Shown here: piece after piece, positions 51,752 to 61,906 of the stretch
Layout: each line of letters begins with the position of its first letter
Position numbering within the stretch: position 1 is the first letter of the stretch
Assembly: GCF_000730165.1 (NCBI RefSeq)
Contig: NZ_CP022110.1
Coordinates: forward strand, 186,001-250,000
Length of the DNA: 64,000 nucleotides
Direction of reading: 5' to 3'
Origin: Nitrospirillum viridazoti CBAmc
GTDB lineage: Bacteria > Pseudomonadota > Alphaproteobacteria > Azospirillales > Azospirillaceae
Program-made: the position numbers and the translations under genes
The notes under the pieces: model-generated
Databases searched by the model: none
Told to the model about the DNA's origin: nothing
What the model saw: the letters and a program-made list of their open reading frames with translations, nothing else

Positions 51752-51891
51752 GGGCTTTCCTCGGGTGGCTGGCGGCTGGCGAACGGTTTGGCCGTTTCGC
51801 ATTATTTTTCGTCCGACTGTCGTTATCAAGCTTGCCGTGTTCCGCGTTATCGAATCGCCAGTGGAAAGTTTCAGCCCAGGGTTTGCCGGCG

Positions 51892-53127
51892 ATGGCGGCA
51901 GAGATGATGGCAGAGATGATGGACAAGATGGACGAAACGCGGGTGGCGATCATCGGGGCGGGCCTGGGCGGCCTGTGCCTGGCGCAGGCGCTGACGCGCG
52001 CCGGTATCGAGTGCATGGTGTACGAGCGGGATGTGGCCCTGGACAGCCGGTCCCAGGGCTATCGCCTGCGCATCGACGCGGACGGCGCCGATGCCCTGGC
52101 CCGGTGCCTGCCCCCACCGCTGTACGGGCTATTCCGGCGCGCCTGCGCCGTGCCCGCCCCGCGCAGCCGCTTCCTGGACGGCCAGCTGGCGCCGGTGACC
52201 GGCCGGGCGCCGGCGGTGTGGAGCGCGGCCGCCGATGCGCAAAGCCGGGATGGCGCGATCCGCCGCGAGGCGGCGGGGGACCTCTGTGTCCATCGCCAGA
52301 CGTTGCGGGAAATCCTGCTCTCGGGCATCGGGGACCGGGTGCGCTTCGGCACCGCCTTTCAAGGTTTGGCCGTGGGCGCCGACGGCCGCGCTCACGTCGC
52401 CTTCGCTGACGGCACCACCGTGCGCGCCGGCCTGGTGGTGGCCGCCGACGGTGTCAACTCTGCCGTGCGCCGGCAGCTGATCCCCCAGGCGGAGCCGCTG
52501 GACGTGGGGGCCGTCTGTCTCTACGGCCGCACCACTCTGTCGCCCCAGGTGCGGGCGGTGGTGGGCGACGACCTCTGTGCCGGCACCAGCGTGGTCTTCG
52601 CCGACGGCTACGCCGGTATCATCGAGCCCATGCTGTTCGCCCCCGTGGCCTGTGACTCGGATGGCGTTCCGACCGGGCTCACTCCCGTGGCCGACTATCT
52701 CTACTGGGCCTTGATTGGTCCGCGCACGCGGCTGATGGGGGGCCTGCCGGAGGCAGCGCCGGCGGCGGTGGCACGGCATCTGGCGCGCGACTGGCATCCC
52801 AGCCTGCGCGGCCTGTTCCGGCACGCCGATCCCGATGGCCTGGCATTGCTGCCGGTGCGCAGCGCACGCCTTGCCCGGACTTGGCCCCACTGGACGCCAG
52901 CGGCTGTGACCTTCCTCGGCGATTCCATTCACGCCATGAGCCCGGCCGGCGGTCTGGGTGCCAACACCGCCCTGCGGGACGCCGTCGTGCTGGCGGACAG
53001 CCTGTCCACCACCTCGTCCCCAACCGCAGCGGCGCGAGAGTACGAGGTTGAGATGCGCGTGCGGGCGGCGCGCGCCATCCACCTTTCAGAGGTGGGCGCC
53101 GCGGCTTTATTCGCGGATGTGTTTTGA
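51892..53127 (+). CDS. FAD-dependent monooxygenase
   Basis: A 411-residue group A flavin monooxygenase. The N-terminal FAD fold is VAIIGAGLGGLCLAQALTRAG with the acidic end YERD; the DG motif region is LVVAADGVNSAVRRQL and the GD motif FLGDSIHAMSPAGGLGANTA. Aromatic or quinone-like substrates are usual for the family; this one cannot be specified. Several ATGs (51892, 51904, 51919, 51928) precede the motif; I give the first. It is followed 12 bp later by a small gene with an AAGGAGA ribosome site and is divergent from an AraC regulator. Confidence 0.88.
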   Translation: MAAEMMAEMMDKMDETRVAIIGAGLGGLCLAQALTRAGIECMVYERDVALDSRSQGYRLRIDADGADALARCLPPPLYGLFRRACAVPAPRSRFLDGQLAPVTGRAPAVWSAAADAQSRDGAIRREAAGDLCVHRQTLREILLSGIGDRVRFGTAFQGLAVGADGRAHVAFADGTTVRAGLVVAADGVNSAVRRQLIPQAEPLDVGAVCLYGRTTLSPQVRAVVGDDLCAGTSVVFADGYAGIIEPMLFAPVACDSDGVPTGLTPVADYLYWALIGPRTRLMGGLPEAAPAAVARHLARDWHPSLRGLFRHADPDGLALLPVRSARLARTWPHWTPAAVTFLGDSIHAMSPAGGLGANTALRDAVVLADSLSTTSSPTAAAREYEVEMRVRAARAIHLSEVGAAALFADVF

Positions 53128-53139
53128 AGGAGATTGAGG

Positions 53140-53526
53140 ATGAGCCTGTTCGAGATACACGATCTCAGCCGCTTTCCCGTGGTGACGACCCGCCCCGGTA
53201 CCACCCGGCCTGGCTACGCGCCGCAGTGGGAACGGGAGATGGATGCCCTGCTGGAACGGGGCCTGCCCTTCGTCATCATCATGCGCGATCCGCCGGAGGG
53301 GGAGGCGCATGAGGACCGGCGCCAGCGCGGCCTATGGCTGAAGCGCAACCGCGACGCCCTGGCGGCGTTATGCCGCGCGGTGATCACGGTGGAGCCGAAC
53401 GCGGTGCGTCGTGCCGCCTTCAAGGCCCAGGCCGCCATCGCGGTCAAGGCCTTCGGCGTGGCGATGGAGGTGGCCGCCACAGCGGATGAGGCCGCGAACC
53501 TGGCGACGGCCGCCCTCGCCGCCTGA
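53140..53526 (+). CDS. Hypothetical protein co-transcribed with the monooxygenase
   Basis: A 128-residue protein starting at ATG 53140 with AAGGAGA 7 nt upstream. It begins MSLFEIHDLSRFPVV and has ERGLPFVIIMRDPPEGEAHED, RRQRGLWLKRNRDALAALC, and an Ala-rich helical C-terminus. No signal peptide or known family. Its 12-bp spacing from the monooxygenase suggests a functional partner, for instance a small subunit or substrate-binding protein; this is inference. Confidence 0.65.
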   Translation: MSLFEIHDLSRFPVVTTRPGTTRPGYAPQWEREMDALLERGLPFVIIMRDPPEGEAHEDRRQRGLWLKRNRDALAALCRAVITVEPNAVRRAAFKAQAAIAVKAFGVAMEVAATADEAANLATAALAA

Positions 53527-53541
53527 AAGCGGGGGCCAACC

Positions 53542-53570
53542 GGCGGCACGAGGTTTCCCTTCGTGCCGCC
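53542..53570. terminator. Bidirectional hairpin terminator
   Basis: GGCGGCACGA (53542-53551) pairs perfectly with TCGTGCCGCC (53561-53570) between two convergent genes (the 128-residue gene and phoB). No T-run follows, but position and stem suggest termination for both directions. Confidence 0.65.
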
Positions 53571-53582
53571 AACATGGAACTA

Positions 53583-54287
53583 TCAAGCCGACTTCATGTC
53601 CAGGGCGTAGCCGGCCGAGCGCACGGTGCGGATCATGTCCAACTCGGTGTCCTCGTTCAGGGCCTTGCGCAGGCGGCGGATGTGCACGTCGACGGTGCGG
53701 GGTTCGACATAGACGTCGTGGCCCCAGACGATGTCCAGCAACTGCTCCCGCGAGAACACGCGGCCCGGGTGCTGCATGAAGTGGCGCAGCAGGCGGAACT
53801 CGGTCGGGCCCAGGTGGATGTCGCGGCTGTTGCGGCGCACGCGGTGGGCCGCCAGGTCCATGCTGATGTCGCCGTAGCGCAGCAATTCCTCGGCCAACGA
53901 GGGCACGGCCCGGCGCAGCACGGCGCGGATGCGGGCCACCAGCTCGGTCGGGCTGAAGGGCTTGGAGATGTAGTCGTCGGCGCCGGAGTTCAGGCCGCGC
54001 ACCTTGTCCGCCTCCTCACCCCGGGCGGTCAGCATGATGATGGGGATTTCGCGGGTCTTGGGGTTGCGGCGCATCTGGCGGCAGACCTCCAGCCCGCTCA
54101 TCAGCGGCAGCATCCAGTCCAGCAGCACCAGGTGCGGCGCCTGCTCGTCGGCCAGCAGCAGCGCTTCCTCGCCGTCGCCGGCGGTCAGCACCCGGAAGCC
54201 TTCCTTCTCCAGGTTGTAGCTCAGCAGCGTGACGAGGTCGGCCTCGTCCTCGACGATCAGAACCAAGGGCTTCAACGAGGCGTTCAT
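53583..54287 (-). CDS. phoB: Phosphate regulon response regulator PhoB
   Basis: A 234-residue OmpR-family regulator. The receiver domain (about 1-125) has VLIVEDEADL, the phospho-acceptor Asp in LVLLDWMLPLMSG, and KPFSPTELVARIRA with the conserved Lys. The winged-helix C-terminus contains LGPTEFRLLRHFMQHPGRVF and EPRTVDVHIRRLRKAL. Phosphorylated by PhoR, it binds Pho boxes. It is downstream of phoU (95 bp) in the order phoR-phoU-phoB. Confidence 0.96.
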   Translation of the reverse strand: MNASLKPLVLIVEDEADLVTLLSYNLEKEGFRVLTAGDGEEALLLADEQAPHLVLLDWMLPLMSGLEVCRQMRRNPKTREIPIIMLTARGEEADKVRGLNSGADDYISKPFSPTELVARIRAVLRRAVPSLAEELLRYGDISMDLAAHRVRRNSRDIHLGPTEFRLLRHFMQHPGRVFSREQLLDIVWGHDVYVEPRTVDVHIRRLRKALNEDTELDMIRTVRSAGYALDMKSA

Positions 54288-54381
54288 GGGGTGTCCCTAA
54301 AACTGGCTGTCCGGGGTCGGGTAAGCGGTGGCGACTCTAATCGTTTGCGGGCCCGGACGTGGAAGGCGCCCGGGAAAGGAT

Positions 54382-55146
54382 TCACAGATCGTCCACGGCG
54401 TCGGCGCCGTGCAGGCCGCTGCCGTGCAGATCGACATCGGCCGTGGGGCCGACGAGGAAGCTGGACTGGTCATGCTTGGGCCGGTCGGAGGTCAGCGTCT
54501 GGCCCAGAACCAGGAAGTGGATGGTCTCCGCGATGTTGGTCGCGTGGTCGCCCGCCCGCTCAAGATTCTTGGCGATGAACAGCAGGTGGGTGCAAGGGGT
54601 GATGTTGCGCGGGTCTTCCATCATATAGGTCAGGACCTCGCGGAACAGGCTGGTGTACAGGTCGTCCAGCTCTTCATCCCGGTTCCAGGCGTCGATGGCC
54701 TTGCCCACGTCGCGATCGATATAGGCGTCCAGCACGTCCTTCAGCATGCTTTCCACCAGCTTGCCCATGCGCGGGATGGCGCTGACGGGCCGCACGGAGG
54801 GCAGTTTGGCCAGCGCCATGCTGCGCTTGGCGATGTTGGCGGCATAGTCGCCGGTGCGTTCCAGGTCGGCGGAAATCTTCAGGGCGGCCAGGATTTCGCG
54901 CAGGTCGCTGCCCACGGGCTGGCGCAGGGCCAGCATGCGCACGGCCTCCTGCTCGATGCCGCGTTCATAATCGTCCAGCTGATGGTCGGCCTGCATCACC
55001 CGGGCGGCCAAGTCCACGTCGCGGCGCACCACCGCCTGGACGGCGCCGTCCACCTGGGCCTCGGCCACGCCACCCATCTGGGTGATCAGGTTGGACAGGC
55101 GCTGCAGCTGCTGCTCGAACGACTTAACCGTATGCTCGGCCGGCAT
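54382..55146 (-). CDS. phoU: Phosphate signalling protein PhoU
   Basis: A 254-residue PhoU, two tandem three-helix bundles. Family motifs: HTVKSFEQQLQRLSNLITQMG, DLRLEILAALKISADLERTGDYAAN-type segment (SDLREILAALKI, ERTGDYAANIAKR), LFIAKNLERAGDHATNIAE with metal-binding acidic residues. PhoU links the Pst transporter to PhoR; the pst genes are absent here. The start at 55146 is a clean ATG. A three-heptamer Pho box candidate lies about 110 bp upstream. Confidence 0.95.
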   Translation of the reverse strand: MPAEHTVKSFEQQLQRLSNLITQMGGVAEAQVDGAVQAVVRRDVDLAARVMQADHQLDDYERGIEQEAVRMLALRQPVGSDLREILAALKISADLERTGDYAANIAKRSMALAKLPSVRPVSAIPRMGKLVESMLKDVLDAYIDRDVGKAIDAWNRDEELDDLYTSLFREVLTYMMEDPRNITPCTHLLFIAKNLERAGDHATNIAETIHFLVLGQTLTSDRPKHDQSSFLVGPTADVDLHGSGLHGADAVDDL

Positions 55147-55258
55147 TTTCTTACCACCCCACCCCCGGCGGTCCTGGCCGGGGCATGAAAAACGGCGGCC
55201 GGCGGGACACATCGCCGGTCGGGCAGGGTGGACCATAGCGATAGGTCGCTATGGAATT

Positions 55259-55287
55259 GCTACAGATAAGCGACATTTTTATGACGG
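55259..55287 (-). promoter_or_regulatory. Candidate Pho box upstream of phoU
   Basis: Read on the minus strand, three heptamers CCGTCAT, ATGTCGC and CTGTAGC are spaced exactly 11 bp apart (55281-55287, 55270-55276, 55259-55265) with AAAA and TTAT linkers. This is the 11-bp periodicity of PhoB-binding direct repeats (CTGTCAT type). It would make phoU-phoB autoregulated. Confidence 0.55.
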
Positions 55288-55386
55288 CGCGCCCGGCCAG
55301 GCCATTTCCTGAAAGCCACGCTGCCTCAGTGGCTTATCTCATACGGGGGTAGCGCTGCCACGGGCATGGCCGGCGCCGGCCCACCC

Positions 55387-56895
55387 TCAAGCGGCGCCCC
55401 GGCCGCCTTCCTGTGACAGATTCGGGGCAGATTGGGGTACGGGCTTTTCCGGCTTCTCCGCCGCCTTTTCCACGCCGGGCAGGTGCACGGTGAAGGTGCT
55501 GCCCTTGCCCACCTCGCTGTCGATGGTCAGGCGGCCGCGGTGGCGGTTCACGATGTGCTTCACGATGGCCAGGCCCAAGCCGGTGCCGCCCAAGGCGCGG
55601 CTGCGGGCGGCGTCCACGCGGTAGAAGCGTTCGGTCAGGCGGGGCAGATGGGTGCGGGCGATACCCTCGCCCTTGTCGGTCACCGACACCTTGATGCCGG
55701 CCACCTTTTGCGGCGCCTGACGGGCGCGGATGCCGGTGGCGCCCGGCGCCGGCGGCGCCTCCGCCCGTTCCAGCGACACCACCACGTCGGTCTGCTCGCG
55801 CCCGTACTTGATGGCGTTGTCGATCAGGTTCTGGAACACCTGGGTCAGCTGGTCCTCATCCCCCTGCACGCGTGGCAGATCCTCGCCCCCCTGGACGCGG
55901 ATGGTGATCTTGCGCGCCGCCGCCTTCAGCTCCAGCATGGCGACCACGCTTTGCACCAGCTGGGCGACATTGGTTTCGCCGGTCGGGTGGGTGTGCTCAT
56001 CCAGCTCGATGCGCGACAGGGACAGAAGGTCCATCACCAGGCGCGACATGCGGCCGGCCTGCTCCTGCATGATGGCCAGGAAGCGGTCGCGCGCGTCGGC
56101 ATCGTCGCGGGCGGGCCCGCGCAGCGTCTCGATGAAGCCAACCAGGGTGGACAGCGGCGTGCGCAGCTCATGGCTGGCGTTGGCCACGAAGTCGGCCCGC
56201 ATCTGTTCCGACCGCTTGATGGCGGTGATGTCATGCAGGGTGACGATGGCGGTGATCTCATGCTGTGGCGCGCCGTCCTCCGCCGCCGGGCGGAAGGGCG
56301 TCACCCGCACCTCCAGCACGCGCTCCACCGGCAGGGGCAGGGTGAATTCAACCCGCCGGCTGTCGCCGCCGGCCAGCACGGCGTCCACCGCGGCCAGGAC
56401 ATCGGGGTTGCGCACGCTGACCGCCAGGTCGCGGTTCAGCATGCGGTCGCCGAACAGGGCGCGGGCGGCGCTGTTGGCGCGGCCCACCTTGCGCTTGTCG
56501 TCCACCAGCATCAGCGGGTCGTGCAGCGCCTCCACCACCGCCTCGTCGGCGGCCAGGCGATGCTCGATCTCCTCCCGGTGGCGCAGCCAGTTCTGGTGCA
56601 GCTGGGCGATGTCCTCCAGCAGGGCGGCGCCGGTCAGGGTGCGCGCCTGGGGCGGGGGCAGGGGGGTGCGGCGGTCCCGCACCTGGTCCAGGTAGGCGGC
56701 AATCAGCCGGCTGTCGCGCAGCACCAGGTGGCGCGCGACGGCGGTGACGGCAGCCACCAGGGCGAAGGCCGCCAGCGCCAGCAGGATGTTGAGCCGCCCG
56801 GCGATCACCAATGCGCCCAGCAGCGCCGCCGTTGGCGCGAGCATCAGCACGGCGATGGCGACAAAACGATCGGGGCGCGTTTCCAAACGACTCAT
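55387..56895 (-). CDS. phoR: Phosphate regulon sensor histidine kinase PhoR
   Basis: A 502-residue membrane-bound kinase. Two N-terminal hydrophobic segments (about 12-30 and 34-53) are followed by a PAS-like region (about 110-220), the HisKA box VANASHELRTPLSTLVGFIE, and an ATPase domain with NLIDNAIKYG, DKGEGI and GGTGLGLAIVKH. It autophosphorylates under low phosphate and passes the phosphate to PhoB. The order phoR-phoU-phoB without pstSCAB between them is unusual. It has a basic Pro-rich C-terminal tail. Confidence 0.93.
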   Translation of the reverse strand: MSRLETRPDRFVAIAVLMLAPTAALLGALVIAGRLNILLALAAFALVAAVTAVARHLVLRDSRLIAAYLDQVRDRRTPLPPPQARTLTGAALLEDIAQLHQNWLRHREEIEHRLAADEAVVEALHDPLMLVDDKRKVGRANSAARALFGDRMLNRDLAVSVRNPDVLAAVDAVLAGGDSRRVEFTLPLPVERVLEVRVTPFRPAAEDGAPQHEITAIVTLHDITAIKRSEQMRADFVANASHELRTPLSTLVGFIETLRGPARDDADARDRFLAIMQEQAGRMSRLVMDLLSLSRIELDEHTHPTGETNVAQLVQSVVAMLELKAAARKITIRVQGGEDLPRVQGDEDQLTQVFQNLIDNAIKYGREQTDVVVSLERAEAPPAPGATGIRARQAPQKVAGIKVSVTDKGEGIARTHLPRLTERFYRVDAARSRALGGTGLGLAIVKHIVNRHRGRLTIDSEVGKGSTFTVHLPGVEKAAEKPEKPVPQSAPNLSQEGGRGAA

Positions 56896-57064
56896 CTCCC
56901 AAACCCACCCATGCTGATTCCCATGACCCGGCCAAAACAGGCCAGGTCAAAAGTGCGCCTTCCCGTTCATTGCACCGAACATAGCGCAGGAATGGCGCGG
57001 GGAACCCACGTCATGGAAGTTTAATCCCGGGACCAGCCGTGGAGCTATCCCGCTTCATAAGAAA

Positions 57065-57116
57065 AGGCCACGGCCATCGGGAACTCCCCCGCCGGCCATG
57101 GCCCTTTTTTACTTAA
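57065..57116 (-). terminator. Terminator after maeB
   Basis: GGCCACGGCC and GGCCATGGCC arms (nine of ten pairs) lie about 70 bp beyond the maeB stop. T-runs follow the stem on both strands (TTTTTTA on plus, CTTTTC on minus), so it may serve in either direction. Confidence 0.7.
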
Positions 57117-57184
57117 GCCCCGCCGCCGGCCGTGGCCAGCGGCGCATGTATACTGGATACGCTTTTCCGTTCCGTCAGCCGCAA

Positions 57185-59470
<2,286 letters not shown>

Positions 59471-59917
59471 ACGTTCTCTCTCCACCGCGTTTACGGGCTG
59501 GTCTTCGCCGGCCCTTTGATTGCCGGGCCGGTCGGTGCCGGCCCTTGTGATTATTGCGCGCGATGGTAGCTGAGCGATCCGGGCGGGGTCACGGGCAAAT
59601 CCGCCCCCGACCTCTGTTCCGCGGGCGGGGCTGCAATCGCGGGAGGTCGGGGGCGGCGCCGGGATGCGTGCGGGGGCGCGCATCCGCATGGTCCCGCCCA
59701 ATCGGGGCTGGCGGGGCCGGGCGTCGCGGGGGTGGCGGTTTGGGGCAGGACCGCCCCCGTGACATACCTTTTACGGCCGCCAACCTTGGATCCAGTCTGC
59801 GGCCCGCCTAGATTTTATTCGGCACCCTCGCCGACAGGGCATTGTCCATGGCCCGTATAAGGGGTCATGTATGCTCTTCGCGACATAGACGTCCCGGGTC
59901 ACTCTTCAGGGGAACTG
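59471..59917. other. Divergent intergenic region with long inverted repeat
   Basis: A 447-bp gap between maeB and the ECF sigma gene. It contains a perfect 14-bp inverted repeat, CCGCCCCCGACCTC (59601-59614) and GAGGTCGGGGGCGG (59643-59656), with a 28-bp spacer. An ECF promoter for autoregulation is expected near the right end, but I could not pick one reliably. No gene seen. Confidence 0.55.
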
Positions 59918-60577
59918 ATGGACGAATCTGTCCAGCCGCAGCCGCGCGTGGGCACGGCTGCGGCTTCCACCGCCGCCCCGTATGCGGGCAACCCGGCCGG
60001 CACCTTGACGGGGCTGGGGCCGGAGCCGGGTGACGACGCCCTGCTGGCCCGCATCGCCCAGGGGGACCGGCAGGCCTTTGCCCTGCTGGCCGCCCGCCAC
60101 GCGCCCAAGGCCATGAAACTGGCCCAGCGCGTCCTGGGCAACGCGGCCGACGCCGACGAGGTGGTGCAGGAGGCGATGCTGCGGGTGTGGACGGGGGCCA
60201 AGAACTGGATCCCCGACGGCCGCGCCCGCTTCTCCACCTGGCTGCACCGGGTGGTGGTGAATCTGTGTGTGGACCGGCGCCGGCGTCCCGCCTTCGCCGG
60301 CTTGGACGGAATACCGGAGCCGCCCGACCCGACGCCATCCGCGGTGAATGTGATGGCGCGGCAACAGACGGCCAAATTGGTGTCGCAGGCCTTGGCGGAG
60401 CTGCCGGAACGGCAGCGGTTGGCCGTCACGCTCTGCTATTACGAGGAGCGCAGCGCCGCCGACGCCGCGCAAATCCTGTCCCTGTCTGTTTCGGCGGTTG
60501 AGTCGCTGTTGGCCCGGGCCCGGCGCGCGTTGCGGGCGCGCCTGTCCGGTGTGGTTCAGGATACGGGTGAGGTCTAG
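59918..60577 (+). CDS. RNA polymerase sigma factor, ECF family
   Basis: A 219-residue ECF sigma factor. Region 2 (about 55-115) has LLARIAQGDRQAFALLAARH, LGNAADADEVVQEAMLRVW and FSTWLHRVVVNLCVDRRR. Region 4 (about 150-210) has ALAELPERQRLAVTLCYYEE and ILSLSVSAVESLLARARRAL. The N-terminal 35 residues are low-complexity. ATG 59918 follows AGGGGAAC; the earlier ATG at 59867 is weaker. It is followed by a likely anti-sigma factor and a periplasmic sensor. Confidence 0.93.
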   Translation: MDESVQPQPRVGTAAASTAAPYAGNPAGTLTGLGPEPGDDALLARIAQGDRQAFALLAARHAPKAMKLAQRVLGNAADADEVVQEAMLRVWTGAKNWIPDGRARFSTWLHRVVVNLCVDRRRRPAFAGLDGIPEPPDPTPSAVNVMARQQTAKLVSQALAELPERQRLAVTLCYYEERSAADAAQILSLSVSAVESLLARARRALRARLSGVVQDTGEV

Positions 60578-60587
60578 GGGGTTGGTC

Positions 60588-61148
60588 ATGGCTGACAGGG
60601 AATGGTCCACGGTGGACGTGGAGGATATCGCGGCGTTGACGGCCGTGTACGGCGGCAACCCCGCCCGCTGGCCGGCGGACCGCCGGGCCGCGGCGGTGCG
60701 CGCGCTGGCCATGGACGGTGCCGCGCATGAGCTGGTGGTGAACGAGGCGCGGCTGGACGCCCTCCTGTCCATGGTGGCGGAGCCGGAGATTTCCGCCGCC
60801 CGGGTGGACGGCGTGGTGGCCGGCGCCCTGGCGCGGCTGGACGCGGTGACTGCGCCGGCGGCCAAGGCCGCGCCGGGCAAGCTGGACACCTTCCTGCCCT
60901 CGCCCTTCGACCTGATGCGCACGGCCCTGTCGTGGCTCAGCGTGCGGGCGCCGCAGGCCGGGTGGTTGGCTGGCGCCACGGCGGCCGGTATCCTGGTGGG
61001 CGTCATGACCATGCCGTCCGCCACGCTGCCCGCCACGGAGACCACGACGGCCCAGGCCGGTGCGACGGTGGAGACGGCGCAGGCCGACGTCACGGACATG
61101 CCCAGCCTGCTGTTCACCTCCTACACCGTGGAGACCCACGCCCAATGA
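60588..61148 (+). CDS. Probable anti-sigma factor (single membrane span)
   Basis: A 186-residue protein 10 bp after the sigma gene. A cytosolic N-terminal part (about 1-115, with DVEDIAALTAVYGGNPARWP and AAAVRALAMDG) is followed by one hydrophobic segment (GWLAGATAAGILVGVMTM, about 125-145) and a short periplasmic Thr/Ala-rich tail. This fits an anti-sigma factor that holds its sigma at the membrane. No zinc-binding HxxxCxxC motif is visible. Its stop overlaps the next start as ATGA. Confidence 0.75.
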   Translation: MADREWSTVDVEDIAALTAVYGGNPARWPADRRAAAVRALAMDGAAHELVVNEARLDALLSMVAEPEISAARVDGVVAGALARLDAVTAPAAKAAPGKLDTFLPSPFDLMRTALSWLSVRAPQAGWLAGATAAGILVGVMTMPSATLPATETTTAQAGATVETAQADVTDMPSLLFTSYTVETHAQ

Positions 61149-61864
61149 GTGTGTTTTCCAGCCGGTGGCGTGGGCCCCTGCTCATCGCGTCGGTCGGTGT
61201 GAACCTGTTCCTGGCCGGCACCTTCGTCCCCCATCTTCTACGGCACCATGAGGTGGGGCCGGAGCGCGGGCCGGCGCCGGGCCTGAACTACCGGCCGCGT
61301 CCGCTGTCCGACATCCTGCCGCCGGCGGACGCCGAGCTGCTGCAGAAGGCCATGGCGCCCGACCGCGCCGACTTCCAGGCGCTGGAGAAGCAGGCCCGGG
61401 AAAGCTGGGCCGAAATCCAACCCTTGCTGGCGGCCGACCCCTTCGACGCCCAGGCCTTCGCCGCCGCCTTGCGCAAGGTGGCGGACAGCCGCCGCGCCTT
61501 CGAGGCGTCGCGCCAGTCGGCCCTGGTCGAAGCCCTGTCGCGGATGTCGCCCGAAGGTCGCAGGAAGCTGTCAGAGATGAAGGCCCCCTTCATTCTGGGC
61601 GGTATGCACGGCCCCCGTCCGGACGGGCGCGGGCCGGACGGGCGCGGGCCTGATGGGCACGGTCCGGGCGGGCAGGGATGGCCGGACGGCCGCTTCGATC
61701 ATCCGCCCTTCCCCGATGGCCCACCCCCGCCGCCCGATGAGGGCCCGGACGGGCCCGGCCCAACCGGCAGCCCAGCCGCGAATCCGGCGGTCACGCCGCA
61801 CAACGATGGCGGTATTCCCCTGACGCCCCGGGCCCCCACCGCGACCCCGGTGACCCCGCACTGA
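61145..61864 (+). CDS. Periplasmic heavy-metal sensor-like protein
   Basis: A 239-residue protein with an N-terminal anchor (GPLLIASVGVNLFLAGTFVP, about 10-30) and a periplasmic helical domain (about 50-150) of the CnrX/NccX/Metal_resist type, with LPPADAELLQKAMAPDRADF and LRKVADSRRAFEASRQSALV. A His/Asp/Gly/Pro-rich tail (about 155-239) carries tandem RGPDG/HGPDG-like repeats at 155-180 that could bind metal. With the sigma and anti-sigma it forms a CnrYXH-like stress or metal module. It is coupled to the anti-sigma gene. Confidence 0.72.
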   Translation: MSVFSSRWRGPLLIASVGVNLFLAGTFVPHLLRHHEVGPERGPAPGLNYRPRPLSDILPPADAELLQKAMAPDRADFQALEKQARESWAEIQPLLAADPFDAQAFAAALRKVADSRRAFEASRQSALVEALSRMSPEGRRKLSEMKAPFILGGMHGPRPDGRGPDGRGPDGHGPGGQGWPDGRFDHPPFPDGPPPPPDEGPDGPGPTGSPAANPAVTPHNDGGIPLTPRAPTATPVTPH

Positions 61865-61870
61865 CAGGCA

Positions 61871-61900
61871 CGGCCTTTGATCGCAACCGATCAAAGGCCG
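61871..61900. terminator. Bidirectional terminator hairpin
   Basis: CGGCCTTTGATCG-CAAC-CGATCAAAGGCCG is a perfect 13-bp stem between the convergent sensor and hybrid kinase genes. No long T-run follows; the position suggests termination for both. Confidence 0.7.
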
Positions 61901-61906
61901 CCTTCG

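Noticed and set aside
55432-57024. 530-codon plus-strand frame opposite phoR
   Set aside because: Shadow of the histidine kinase gene; no protein-like motifs.
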